From positions 3,042,001 through 3,106,000 of the forward strand of contig NZ_CAESCH010000001.1 of assembly GCF_903166545.1 (NCBI RefSeq): a DNA stretch of 64,000 nt, given 5' to 3'. Of this stretch, positions 1-9,201 are shown piece by piece; positions within the stretch are counted from its first letter, which is position 1, and each line of letters starts with the position of its first letter. The notes beneath the pieces were generated by a model. It was not told the DNA's origin and searched no databases. It worked only from the letters and a program-made list of their open reading frames with translations. This DNA comes from Metabacillus schmidteae. Its GTDB lineage: Bacteria; Bacillota; Bacilli; Bacillales; Bacillaceae. Both the position numbers and the translations under genes were made by a program.

Positions 1-64
1 CTGTATCTCGAAGAAAGATTTCTTTTAAGGCTAGCAATCTTCTACCTGTTTTTGCTTCACTCAC
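1..64 (-). CDS. 5' end of a gene leaving the window; possibly a WYL-type regulator
   Basis: Only the first 21 codons are in the window. The start is GTG at 64-62, seven bases after a GGAGTG ribosome binding site, and the peptide begins VSEAKTGRRLLALKEIFLRD. The basic, leucine-rich N-terminal helix resembles the start of helix-turn-helix/WYL-domain regulators, but 21 residues cannot prove a family. If the IS element is removed, this gene follows the AddB-like/AddA-like pair on the same strand after about 80 bp, so it may belong to the same locus. The family call is weak; that it is coding is moderately likely. Confidence 0.4.
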   Translation of the reverse strand, partial: MSEAKTGRRLLALKEIFLRDT

Positions 65-140
65 ATGATCACTCCATAATTTGGTTAATAGTTACCTATC
101 ATTTGGTTACTCATTTTCATAAGGAAAAAATCAGGAATTG

Positions 141-157
141 GGACAGATCACCTGTCC
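141..157. repeat. Left half of a GGGACA/CTGTCC intergenic repeat, split by the IS
   Basis: GGACAG-ATCAC-CTGTCC is a small stem-loop. Joining this half to 1864 onward rebuilds a 27-base unit that matches, on the opposite strand, the repeat at 35825-35851 at about 23 of 27 positions. Bases 149-157 (CACCTGTCC) are repeated directly at 1855-1863 on the other side of the IS, which marks them as the target duplication. Confidence 0.7.
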
Positions 158-1854
158 GAGGCCACTGAAAAACACCTCCTAAATAATGGGGATATATAAT
201 AAAAAAGAAAACCCTCCTATTTTTGGTATAATTGAATCGACCAAGAAACAATTAATCAAAAGAAGGAAGGTTTTCTTTTATGCTTAAAGACAAAGATATG
301 CAATTAAGCATCTATTCAGTATTATACAATAAAATTCCTGAAAATCATCAACTTAAAATTCTTAGAGACGAATTAGATTTTAGTTTCATTAACATAGAAC
401 TCGAAAAAACCTACAGTAAGTATTATGGTAGACCGGCAAAAGAGCCTGAGCTTATGGTAAAACTTTTAGTCTTACAATATCTTTATAATTTATCAGACGA
501 ACGTGTTATTGAAGAGGCTTCATTGAACCTTGCTTACATGTATTTTCTAGGCATTAACCCCGAAGATGATCTACCTCATCCAAGCCTTTTGACTAAGTTT
601 CGTAAAAATAAATTAGAAGGAAATTTAACGATTGATGACATCATCTCTAAAATCGTAAAACAATGTGTAGATAAAGGGATTATACAGGGAACGGGAATAA
701 GCATTGATACAACTCACACAGCATCTAACACATTTAAATGTACCGCAGAAAGAGTAATGAAGCGTCTAGCTAAAAAGATTTTTAAAACTGTGGAGAACGA
801 AAACGGTGAAGTACCGAAGGAAATAAATCAGGAGATTCCAGATTATAAAGAAATAAAAGATCATAAAGAAGCTAAGGCAACCATGAAGTCTTATCTCGAA
901 GAGATAATTTCAAGTGTAGAAGAACATACAGAAATACAAAACAACTCCAAGGTGAAGGAATTACTAGAGGTTACGAAAGAAATTCTGGAGGACCCTAAAT
1001 TTCTGGAACAAAAAGGAGTTCGTTCCATTGTAGATCTAGACGCTAGAGTTGGACATAAAAGTAAAACTTCCCATTTCTTTGGTTATAAAACAGAATTTAT
1101 GATGATACCGAAAGAGCGAATTATAACAGCAGTTCATGTTGATAATGGGGCCTATGTGGATGGTAAAATGTTTGACGAGTTATTAGAACAAACAAAAAAA
1201 GGCGGTATTTTCATAGAAGAAATATTTGCCGATAAGGCTTATTTTCGTAAGATAATACTAGATAGAATAAAAGAAATTGGAGCTAAAGCATACATACCAG
1301 TAAGTGAAATGGCCTATAGAGTAAATGAAGCACTTTACAGCTACAATAAAGATTCTGATGAATGGTTCTGTATTCAGGGGAATATTTCCGTAAGGAAATA
1401 CCACAAAAAGACTAAAAACCGACAATCCTATCGTTATTACTTTGGAAAGGAAACTTGCAGAAGTTGCCCGTTTAGAGATGTTTGTATTTCTGGTAAAACT
1501 GTAGCGAAAGCTTTAGAGGTTGGGATCAATACTCCAGAATTCTATGAATACAGCCAACAACAAAAGTCAGATGAATTCAAAGAAAAATATCGGGAAAGAG
1601 CTTCTCACGAATGGAAAAATGGTGAGATGAAGAATTTCCACGGGTTAGATCGTGCCAGGGGGTACGATCTAAAAAGCGTGGCCTTACAAGCAAAATTAAC
1701 TGCATTAGCAGTAAATTTAAAGAGGATAGCAGCGATACTATCCTCTAAAAAGTCAGCTATAGTCATTTTTTATTCCATTTTCTTGAAATATATAGTTGGA
1801 ATCCGTAAATTTCATAAAATGAGTATTTAAAAAGGGCACTTTTTCAGTGGTCTC
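158..1854 (+). mobile_element. IS1182-family insertion sequence with inverted ends and a 9-bp target duplication
   Basis: The element carries one transposase gene. Its terminal inverted repeats are 158-172 (GAGGCCACTGAAAAA) and the complement of 1840-1854 (GAGACCACTGAAAAA), 14 of 15 identical. The bases just outside both ends are the same nine bases, CACCTGTCC (149-157 and 1855-1863). Intact ends, an intact transposase and an unchanged duplication suggest a recent insertion. The target was an intergenic repeat unit that also formed the very end of the AddA-like gene. Confidence 0.85.
280..1830 (+). CDS. IS1182-family transposase
   Basis: This 516-aa protein is a full-length DDE transposase of the IS1182 type. 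The N-terminal part (about residues 10-115) has the family pattern with YYGRPAKEPELMVKLL and PHPSLLTKFR. The catalytic-domain segments include GISIDTTHTASNT (first Asp), VDLDARVGHKSKT and an ADKAYFRK block (second Asp), followed by a cysteine-containing CRSCPFRDVC stretch and a C-terminal region rich in Glu, Arg and Leu. The start follows AGAAGGAAGG. The stop overlaps the convergent stop of the AddA-like gene by a few bases. No frameshift is seen, so it is probably active. Confidence 0.93.
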   Translation: MLKDKDMQLSIYSVLYNKIPENHQLKILRDELDFSFINIELEKTYSKYYGRPAKEPELMVKLLVLQYLYNLSDERVIEEASLNLAYMYFLGINPEDDLPHPSLLTKFRKNKLEGNLTIDDIISKIVKQCVDKGIIQGTGISIDTTHTASNTFKCTAERVMKRLAKKIFKTVENENGEVPKEINQEIPDYKEIKDHKEAKATMKSYLEEIISSVEEHTEIQNNSKVKELLEVTKEILEDPKFLEQKGVRSIVDLDARVGHKSKTSHFFGYKTEFMMIPKERIITAVHVDNGAYVDGKMFDELLEQTKKGGIFIEEIFADKAYFRKIILDRIKEIGAKAYIPVSEMAYRVNEALYSYNKDSDEWFCIQGNISVRKYHKKTKNRQSYRYYFGKETCRSCPFRDVCISGKTVAKALEVGINTPEFYEYSQQQKSDEFKEKYRERASHEWKNGEMKNFHGLDRARGYDLKSVALQAKLTALAVNLKRIAAILSSKKSAIVIFYSIFLKYIVGIRKFHKMSI

Positions 1855-4800
1855 CACCTGTCCCCATGTCCCTCATTGATAAAGAAAAGCTCAGTGTGTT
1901 TTACTTTTTCGCCTGTTATTTGTTCCCAGGCATTTTTGTAGAATAGGAGCTGGTCTTGGTAGTAGTTCCGTAGCTGGGCAAAGTCGGCTTTGTCTACCGG
2001 GTTGTCTGTTTTGTAGTCGACAATGGTCCATTCTCCGTTTATTTTATAAATCAGGTCGATGATTCCTTTTACTTTGTATGGATGTTTTTCTCCATTTGGT
2101 GACTGAATGAGTTTGTACAATGGGTCTTCACTGTCCACTTGAAGCATGAAAGGAACTTCCGGTAGTACATTGTCAGCGATTTGTAAGTCTGCCCAGATTG
2201 GCGAGTTTTTAAATGTTTCTATGATTTGGTTTATTTCTTCTGCTTTTTCGGCTGGAACTTTGTACGTTTTTAATAAAGAAGAAATATAATTTGTCACGTC
2301 ATGACCTTTGACAACTTTCTCAAGTACATGATGGACGATGGTTCCCCAGTCTTTTCCGCCGCCAGCTTCTCTTTCAATGGAAACTACGCTAGAATAATCT
2401 TTGTCTTTCGTTGGTGACCAGTAGTCAAATGATCGTTGTTTGCGATGTTCGAGCCATCTTGACATGCCGACTGTTTTCGCCTGGTAGTCTTGTAATGAAA
2501 TTTCTTCGATTTCTTCTTGTGTACTTTCGGTCATTTCATCAAGACTCACAAATTCTTCAATATTGCTTATTTCAAATAATGTATTCCAAGGGTTTTTCTT
2601 GTCATTCTTTGCACTGTAACTGATTATGATTGCTTTTTCGGCGCGTGTTGCAGCTACGTACAGAATGCGAAGCTCTTCTTCTACTAAATAACGCAGTTCC
2701 TCCTGCTTAAAGGTATCCCAATCGATTGGCAGAGCCAGTTCTTTTGTTTGAAAGCCGTTGCGGATCGAAAAGGAAAAGTAGCCTTTTGATGCATCATCTT
2801 CCCGTTTAATATGTTGTGATAAAAACGATTCTTGAGAAACAACTTTTGCCGGATGGGCTAAAAAGACAATCGGTGCTTCTAATCCTTTTGCTTTATGCAC
2901 ATTCATTACTCTTACACTATTGGCACCTTCTTCAATATTAAGAACCGTTGTTTTGTTATGAATGCTTTCCATTAGAAGCTGACATATTTGTTTATATGTA
3001 GATGTACCAGCTGATTCTTGATGACGAATATGTTCAATCACCTGAAGTAAACTTTTGTAAGCACGTTTATTGCGGCCATTTTTAATGAGCAACGGATAAA
3101 ACCCAACATCATCAATCATTTTTTCAATTGCAATGGTAGGTGAAAAAGTACGGACCCACTTTTGATAGGTTGTTAGCTTTGCTAAGGCACCTGCAAACTT
3201 TTCCTGCAATGGTTCTGATAAACCTTCAGGAACTTCACTATAAATGGAGAAAATTCCATCGGCTTTTTTCCATTGATATAATTCATTGTCACTAAACCCA
3301 AAGAAGACTCCACGTAACGTCGCAAGAAGATCCACTGTGTCTGTTGGATCAATGAAGGTTTGCAGTAGAATGCTGAGTTCTTGAAACTCTCTTGTTTCGC
3401 CAATGATGACTTCACCACTAATGCTGACGGAAATTCCACTGTCTTCAAGTGTTTGTGCATATGTCGCCATTCCGTCATTGTATCTAGTTAAGACCATAAA
3501 ATCACGAGGATTGTAGCCTTGTTGAAGCAATGATGAGATTGCCCTGGTGATGTTGCGCGCATCTTCAGCAATGACTTCATCTTTTTTTGAGAAATCTACC
3601 GGTACTGTTAAAGACTTAATACCTGATAGTCCTTTCCCATCATCTTCGTGAAACGAATTTAACGGTCGGTATGCTGCTTGATAGACTGTTTCCTGTTCAG
3701 GTAAGTGCTGAACAAATACACTGTTCAATTTATTTGTTACCGTGTCCACCGTTCGAAAGTTCATCATTAATTGTAGGACTTCTCCACCATGTACTTCTAT
3801 TAATTGCTTTACACGATTATATGTATCAATATCAGCACGGCGGAAGCGGTAAATTGCCTGTTTAGGATCACCCACAACGAACAATGATCCTGTTTTAGGT
3901 GTACATTTTGTCCATACTTTTTCATCCAAATCCGTGCTTGTTAAGTAAAACATCATTTCCGCTTGAATCGGATCTGTATCTTGAAATTCATCCACTAACA
4001 GATGAGTATATTTTTCTTGAAAATACCCTCTTACTTCTGCATTGTCTTTTAAAAGTGTTGTTGTATGTAGTAACAAATCTTGAAAGTTTAATAGTGATCT
4101 TTCCTTTTTCAAGTTGCTATACACGGAAGCGGCTTCTTGTAAAAAAGAAACAACTTTAGGATGACAATACTCTTTCCACTGTTGTAAAAGTGGTAGAATT
4201 GTTGTCTCTACATAATCTGTTAGTTTTTCTTTATAAAATTTTGCATCTTCCTTTGAGTGCCAACGATTTAGTGTTACGTTTAGCTTTTTATTAAACAATT
4301 CAAACTGGGCAATGATGTCACGATTGTTTGAAGGATTAATAAAACGTTGTTTTTGCAGGGCAGTGATGATGATTTTCTGTAATGCATCATACCCCTTTGG
4401 CGGTTCTTCTTCAGGTACGGATCGAATCGCCTCTTTTACGATATTCATTAATGAAAGATACGCAGATTGTAGATCAGGCTTTTCTGTTTCTTCTGTTACC
4501 CATTCAACATCTGTATATTGCCTCATTTGACAAAGACTCTCGTATAAGTCATCCACTTTTATTCCAAGTTCGTTTATTTCAGCCAGTAGCGGAGACTGGT
4601 CTGTTTGAGCTTTTTGGAGAAATAACTGCCAGGATTCTTCTAGTAATTGTATATCGTCGGCTTCTTCCATTTCTTTAAATGAAAGATCTAAGGATGCTTC
4701 GACTGGACGTTCACGCAAAAGCTTTGCACAAAAGGAATGAACCGTTCCTAAAAAACAACGGTCGATATTTTGCAGGGCTGCTTCTAATCGATCTTTAATA

Positions 4801-5057
4801 GCTGCATCTTTCTCCATTTTCCAGACAGCTTCAAGCTTAGATTGGAAACGCATTTTCAACTCATCTGCTGCTTTTCGGGTGAAGGTTATTGCGACAATGT
4901 GTTCGATGTTACATGTGTTCGTATAAATGAGTTGCACCATTCGTTCAACAAGGCTTGTTGTTTTTCCTGAACCTGCTCCTGCTTCGACAAGAAAATTAGT
5001 ATTCAGTGCATGTTTGATTTTATCCCGAGCGGATTGATCAATTACTTTATTAGTCAT
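1827..5057 (-). CDS. AddA-like UvrD/RecB-type helicase-nuclease (non-canonical)
   Basis: A 1076-aa SF1 helicase with a C-terminal RecB-type nuclease. Walker A is GAGSGKTT near residues 26-33, Walker B is LLVDEFQDTD near 355, VMNVHKAKGLE and LRILYVAATRAEK are late helicase motifs, and IVDYKTD near 1014 is the nuclease motif with its Asp and Lys intact. It differs from housekeeping AddA of Bacillus (about 1230 aa) in its N-terminus and length. I start it at 5057, not at the longer in-frame ATG at 5117, because 5057 overlaps the stop of the AddB-like gene by 8 bases (ATGACTAA), a translational-coupling arrangement. Before the IS landed, the gene would have ended ...GHGDR-stop; the IS end now adds WRPLKKCPF. 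It probably acts with the AddB-like partner on double-strand ends in repair or against foreign DNA. Confidence 0.85.
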   Translation of the reverse strand: MTNKVIDQSARDKIKHALNTNFLVEAGAGSGKTTSLVERMVQLIYTNTCNIEHIVAITFTRKAADELKMRFQSKLEAVWKMEKDAAIKDRLEAALQNIDRCFLGTVHSFCAKLLRERPVEASLDLSFKEMEEADDIQLLEESWQLFLQKAQTDQSPLLAEINELGIKVDDLYESLCQMRQYTDVEWVTEETEKPDLQSAYLSLMNIVKEAIRSVPEEEPPKGYDALQKIIITALQKQRFINPSNNRDIIAQFELFNKKLNVTLNRWHSKEDAKFYKEKLTDYVETTILPLLQQWKEYCHPKVVSFLQEAASVYSNLKKERSLLNFQDLLLHTTTLLKDNAEVRGYFQEKYTHLLVDEFQDTDPIQAEMMFYLTSTDLDEKVWTKCTPKTGSLFVVGDPKQAIYRFRRADIDTYNRVKQLIEVHGGEVLQLMMNFRTVDTVTNKLNSVFVQHLPEQETVYQAAYRPLNSFHEDDGKGLSGIKSLTVPVDFSKKDEVIAEDARNITRAISSLLQQGYNPRDFMVLTRYNDGMATYAQTLEDSGISVSISGEVIIGETREFQELSILLQTFIDPTDTVDLLATLRGVFFGFSDNELYQWKKADGIFSIYSEVPEGLSEPLQEKFAGALAKLTTYQKWVRTFSPTIAIEKMIDDVGFYPLLIKNGRNKRAYKSLLQVIEHIRHQESAGTSTYKQICQLLMESIHNKTTVLNIEEGANSVRVMNVHKAKGLEAPIVFLAHPAKVVSQESFLSQHIKREDDASKGYFSFSIRNGFQTKELALPIDWDTFKQEELRYLVEEELRILYVAATRAEKAIIISYSAKNDKKNPWNTLFEISNIEEFVSLDEMTESTQEEIEEISLQDYQAKTVGMSRWLEHRKQRSFDYWSPTKDKDYSSVVSIEREAGGGKDWGTIVHHVLEKVVKGHDVTNYISSLLKTYKVPAEKAEEINQIIETFKNSPIWADLQIADNVLPEVPFMLQVDSEDPLYKLIQSPNGEKHPYKVKGIIDLIYKINGEWTIVDYKTDNPVDKADFAQLRNYYQDQLLFYKNAWEQITGEKVKHTELFFINEGHGDRWRPLKKCPF

Positions 5058-8046
5058 GTGCGCGTACCCCCAAAAATTGACGTAAAGGTTCATATGTTTT
5101 GTCACTTCTCTTGGCACTTAGTGTTTCCTCGTCATAGAAGTGTCGTTTACAAACAGATTTATAGTTGCAAAATTTACAGTCATTTTCATCATCAGTCATC
5201 GTGAAAATCCCTTGTGAGACTAACTCAATTAAATTTTCCAGCAGCGTTAATCCTTGAGCACGAACAGTCTCATCCTGTTTACGTACGAAACGTTGAGCAA
5301 GTCCTTTAACTGTTGGAAAATAGTAAGCACTTTCCTCGACTGCACCAGTTTTTAGCTGAAGATGTTGCTCAATTGCTAGTGCATAGACAAAATGTTGGAG
5401 CTGTCGGCCTCCTTTGAACATTCCATTCGTACTATAGCCGTATGTGCTTCCTGTTTTATAATCGACAATATGATATGTACCAGAGCTTGTTTCATCAACA
5501 CGGTCAATTTTTCCGGCAATCTTCATGCTTTGACCTGATGGTAATGTTATTTCAGCTGCTTCAAATTCACCGACACCAAATGTGTACTCAAAATGGAGAG
5601 GATTGTAGCTTTCACAATGCTGCTCTTCTTCTTTTAAAAAGATTCTGCAGCACTCGATAATGTCAGCTAACTCTAGCTCGTACACCCGTTCATTCGGTGG
5701 CGGTGAGATATCACGCTGAACTTGGATATGTTCGTTTGCAATCGCCAGGATGGTTTCTTCATGATGAATAAAAGATGGCTTTGCTTCACTTGATTGCAAT
5801 GTCTTATAAAATGTTTCAAAAACGCTATGTAATAAGCTGCCACGAGTTGCAGCGTCCAACCATTTATTAGGGTTAAAAGCTACTTCTTCAATCGGTCGAA
5901 CTCCTAACACTTCACTTAAAAAGTAGGAATAAGGACATTTCGCAAGTGTTTCTAATCGACCTGCTGTCATGGAACGTTCTTGATTGATACGTGGATCAAA
6001 CATAGCTTGATCGATGGTAATTTTCCCGTCAAATTCCGTAAACATCATTTCTTCACGTGCGTTCATTGCTTTGATTCCTGACTCTAAGTGATAAAAATGG
6101 GATAAAACATCACTCTTAACCTTCACTTTTTGGTCTGTGATGACTTTTTGTGCCCAATAATCCTGTTCATTTATAAGCTCTTCAGCAACATAGGAAGATG
6201 GAAGTTTGGCTACATCTTTAAAATCTGCGTCATGGTGCCCACTTGTCATTCTGTAGGCTTGTAAAAAGACATGTGCGGGATGAACAACCCGGTTATCGGT
6301 TACAGCAAAATTACAATAACTTAGTGATACATGTCCCTCTTGTTGTGCAAGTAATTGAACGAGATGATAAAGATTTTCTTGACTTTTATGTTCGTTAACA
6401 TTCAAGCCTTTACCTAAACGATTCCTTTCCGTATCAAGTAGTAGTGGGTTTTCGTTGACACTACCGGGAAATTTCCGACTATCCAGACCAACTATATAAG
6501 CAAAATGGCGTGCTTCATATATTCCACGTTCGTAAGAAGTAACATGGAGATGACCCGGCTTGGCACTTGACTTTAGTACATTAATACTTAGTAATAAATC
6601 CTTCATCTTTTCAAAAACTTTAAAACGTGTCAACGTTTCATCACAATATGGTAATAATTTTTCAATTTCTTCAAGCAGTTCTGTTTTCGCAACTTGATCA
6701 GCGGCTGAAGATGTTCGGCAATAATGTTTGAGTACATAGGCAATTGCTTGTAAACATTCTCGATAATTCAACTCATTTTTATAGTCAGGTAAGTTTTTGA
6801 ACAATTTTACAAACCATTTTTGGATAGTGATTAATTGATTCATTTTTTCTTGATAATATTCTGCCTTTAGTTCATCTGTTGCTTCATTTTGTTTTAGTTC
6901 AAGGCGGTTTATTTCTTCCGTCAACTGACTTATGTAACGCTTTTTATCCCAACCAATACTAGCATCACGAAGAATCCTTGTCATTTTCACACCCGATGGC
7001 ATGTCTTCCTCCAGGTGTAGCAGGCCTTCATGTATTAAATCAAGAAACACATTGACACTATAATTTGATGAAGTCCACTGTAATATCCCTGCTATTAACC
7101 GTCCTGGACGAGTCGTTAAAACTGGTAAACCTTGACCAAATGTAATCGGGAGTTCGGTTTTTTGTGATAAATGGTAAAAGTGAGTTACATACGGTTCACG
7201 ATTCGTGTAATAAACCACATGCTTATCCAGTTTCGCTTGGGATTCTTTTATTTTATGGAGAATCTGCTTTATTTCCACTTCCTCGGTTTTAGCTGTAAAA
7301 AGAGTGACATTTTCTGTCTCTACTTTGTGTTCCAAGTCATAAAGATAGCTTAATGGAGTAGGTTCTCCCCAAACAATCGACCGAAGATTTGACCTTTCCG
7401 ATACTTTCACACCTAACACTTTCTGCAGAGGCAATTTATATGTATGGTCTGGTAATAGTGTATAGAGAAATTCTTCTTCTAATTGAGATAAAGATAGATT
7501 CGATTGAAGAATATAAACCCGATTTGCTGTTTTGATTGCATATTGTGTTGCCAATCGAAGAGTTTCGGCATGATCTGTCATTTGATATGTATGTAAGGAA
7601 TTTTCATATTGTGATAGTAGCAATTTCATATCTTTCCCTTTATCAGCTGTCAGAAAATCGTCAGTGTTTAAAGTATCACTCGTATACCCAGCCATTCGGA
7701 GTGTATGGAGTATCTGATACATCGCGCGACTAAATGAGGATGTTATTTCCATATTTTTAAAATATGTTAATGAATGATTTTCTTTTAATTGAGATAGAAT
7801 GGTATACACGAATTGAGATCCAATCGTATCAGTAACTACTTCTTTTTGATTAGGGTGGTGAAGTTCGATTAATTCTTCGGCGAGATCTGTTACTGTTTTA
7901 AAGGTTACATTTATGGCCCTGTGTCCGAGATCTGTAAATGCCTCTAAAATATGTGCACCTACTGTATAAGAATCAACAAGAATTATTTTTTCTTGGTAAG
8001 GAAATTTCGTATTAATAGTAACTAATTCTTTCATCAGTGAATTCAT
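5050..8046 (-). CDS. AddB-like PD-(D/E)XK nuclease subunit with Fe-S cysteines (non-canonical)
   Basis: A 998-aa protein, shorter than classical AddB (about 1160 aa). It lacks an N-terminal Walker A, so the helicase-like half looks inactive. The C-terminal nuclease domain has AKCPYSYFLSEVLG near residue 700, an AGKIDRVDE...HIVDYKTG nuclease core near 850-866, and a CKFCNYKSVC cluster at 957-966; the four cysteines match the AddB Fe-S arrangement. The start follows AAAAGGAGG. It is first in a two-gene operon with the AddA-like gene. By analogy with AddAB it would form a heterodimer that unwinds and degrades DNA ends; whether its role is repair or defence cannot be read from sequence. Confidence 0.83.
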   Translation of the reverse strand: MNSLMKELVTINTKFPYQEKIILVDSYTVGAHILEAFTDLGHRAINVTFKTVTDLAEELIELHHPNQKEVVTDTIGSQFVYTILSQLKENHSLTYFKNMEITSSFSRAMYQILHTLRMAGYTSDTLNTDDFLTADKGKDMKLLLSQYENSLHTYQMTDHAETLRLATQYAIKTANRVYILQSNLSLSQLEEEFLYTLLPDHTYKLPLQKVLGVKVSERSNLRSIVWGEPTPLSYLYDLEHKVETENVTLFTAKTEEVEIKQILHKIKESQAKLDKHVVYYTNREPYVTHFYHLSQKTELPITFGQGLPVLTTRPGRLIAGILQWTSSNYSVNVFLDLIHEGLLHLEEDMPSGVKMTRILRDASIGWDKKRYISQLTEEINRLELKQNEATDELKAEYYQEKMNQLITIQKWFVKLFKNLPDYKNELNYRECLQAIAYVLKHYCRTSSAADQVAKTELLEEIEKLLPYCDETLTRFKVFEKMKDLLLSINVLKSSAKPGHLHVTSYERGIYEARHFAYIVGLDSRKFPGSVNENPLLLDTERNRLGKGLNVNEHKSQENLYHLVQLLAQQEGHVSLSYCNFAVTDNRVVHPAHVFLQAYRMTSGHHDADFKDVAKLPSSYVAEELINEQDYWAQKVITDQKVKVKSDVLSHFYHLESGIKAMNAREEMMFTEFDGKITIDQAMFDPRINQERSMTAGRLETLAKCPYSYFLSEVLGVRPIEEVAFNPNKWLDAATRGSLLHSVFETFYKTLQSSEAKPSFIHHEETILAIANEHIQVQRDISPPPNERVYELELADIIECCRIFLKEEEQHCESYNPLHFEYTFGVGEFEAAEITLPSGQSMKIAGKIDRVDETSSGTYHIVDYKTGSTYGYSTNGMFKGGRQLQHFVYALAIEQHLQLKTGAVEESAYYFPTVKGLAQRFVRKQDETVRAQGLTLLENLIELVSQGIFTMTDDENDCKFCNYKSVCKRHFYDEETLSAKRSDKTYEPLRQFLGVRAHD

Positions 8047-8196
8047 TCTACTTCCTCCTTTTACAAGTTCCCCTATTATTTTACACTTTTTCCATCCAGT
8101 TATGGTAGGTTTGTCTTGTGATGAATGATCTATTATTGAATAGGCTTTAAATATCCAGTTTATTCATGGGTTGTTATTCCTGTTTTTAGTATAAAC

Positions 8197-8228
8197 AAAA
8201 GGGTGTACCAGTTTTGGCACACCCTTTT
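8197..8228. terminator. Stem-loop, likely bidirectional terminator
   Basis: AAAAGGGTGT pairs perfectly with ACACCCTTTT across a 12-base centre, which itself contains CCA/TGG. It lies upstream of the AddB-like gene and about 230 bp before the Ena-like gene. The remainder of 8047-8460 shows no gene. Confidence 0.55.
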
Positions 8229-8433
8229 AACGAAGGAATGTAAAAGGGGTGCAAATCACATAGTGTTCAGCACCTCTCTTTTGATTTACATCAACAATTA
8301 TTGAGTCTTATTACCTTAATTTAATGTAGAAAGTAGCATCCTTTTATTAAAGATTACAACTACCATTACTAAATGACTTATAAAAAAGCTAGCTCATTTG
8401 AGGTGATTGGTCCAATCAATCGATCATTATGTT

Positions 8434-8442
8434 CATAGTATT
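8434..8442 (+). promoter_or_regulatory. Possible sigma-K-like -10 (CATAGTATT)
   Basis: CATAGTATT is one base from the sigma-K -10 pattern CATAnnnTA and lies about 20-30 bases before the candidate starts of the Ena-like gene. The -35 side is weak. It is offered only because the gene product looks like a spore appendage subunit. Confidence 0.25.
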
Positions 8443-8463
8443 TAGTAAATTAAACAGAAAGTG

Positions 8464-8817
8464 GTGTTATATTTGGGATTAAGGCATGTAAATTGTAATG
8501 TAGTTTCTGCGAATATCAATACCTTTCAATCTGGACCATGTGTTGGTCAGGAAGTAGTGTTATATGAAGCAGAAACTAGTTCTGTAAATGTCGGCGCAGT
8601 ACTTAGTTTTTCAAATTTTTCCGATTGTCCAGTAACATTCAGAGTATTTGATGAAAATGATGAAGAAGTGTTAGCAATTACCCCAGAACCAAATGGGTCA
8701 ACTAGCCGATCATTCTCTTCAGTACAATTAGTAACTGCAACCTTTTCTGATAATCCAAGTTCCTTTGGTAATGCTATAATGTCCGGTACATTGTTCTATT
8801 GCGTATGTTGTCAATAA
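8464..8817 (+). CDS. Ena-like endospore appendage subunit (DUF3992-type) candidate
   Basis: A small protein of about 117 aa with cysteines at the N-terminus (VNCNVV), in the middle (SDCPVTF) and at the C-terminus (FYCVCC), and a beta-rich body without a signal peptide or membrane segment. The layout, with an N-terminal connector Cys, a jelly-roll-like series of short strands ending in SGTLFYC and a Cys-rich tail, resembles endospore appendage core proteins of Bacillus, which self-assemble into disulfide-linked fibres. The start is uncertain: GTG at 8461 or 8464, or TTG at 8473 using GTGGTG as ribosome binding site. It has its own terminator downstream and stands alone, whereas known ena genes usually cluster. 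Family call moderate. Confidence 0.55.
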   Translation: MLYLGLRHVNCNVVSANINTFQSGPCVGQEVVLYEAETSSVNVGAVLSFSNFSDCPVTFRVFDENDEEVLAITPEPNGSTSRSFSSVQLVTATFSDNPSSFGNAIMSGTLFYCVCCQ

Positions 8818-8900
8818 TTGTTTATGTATTTGATTTCTCTTGATTACTAACAATCTGAATTTTATATTTTTATCGTAATATGTTTAGTTTCCTATTTTAG

Positions 8901-8930
8901 AAGCGTCCAGAATTTTTATGCAGGACGCTT
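8901..8930 (+). terminator. Rho-independent terminator of the Ena-like gene
   Basis: AAGCGTCC and GGACGCTT form a perfect 8-bp stem with a 14-base loop, followed by TGTTTCT. Apart from this and the cre-like site, the 8818-9201 gap holds nothing I can support. Confidence 0.65.
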
Positions 8931-9078
8931 TGTTTCTAATCGGACATTACATAGTTTCAATCAAGTCACAAATATCTGTAGGAGATATTTCTGATAAAAC
9001 CTACCATCTAAAATTCTATCAACTTCGACAAGAAATGATGATAACTGGCACCCAATCCAAATACTTTGTCAAATTATT

Positions 9079-9092
9079 TGGAAGCGTTTTCC
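9079..9092. promoter_or_regulatory. cre-like site (candidate CcpA operator) upstream of dhaS
   Basis: TGGAAGCGTTTTCC matches the catabolite-responsive element TGWNANCGNTNWCA except at two positions. It is about 110 bp before the dhaS start, so it may give carbon catabolite control. Single-site pattern match only. Confidence 0.35.
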
Positions 9093-9201
9093 TTGCACTT
9101 CTTCCTATTACTATGTAAAACTAGTTTTGTAAGTGTAATATTTTGACACTTATTTTTCTTGTGTCGACCATTACATAATACAAATCATGAGGAGGAATAG
9201 C

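Noticed and set aside
1827..5117. Using the longest frame (start 5117) for the AddA-like gene
   Set aside because: The extra 20 residues overlap the end of the AddB-like gene; the ATG at 5057 has the typical 8-base coupled overlap.
8918..9118. A 66-codon open frame between the Ena-like gene and dhaS
   Set aside because: It starts inside the terminator hairpin, has no ribosome binding site and looks like random translation.
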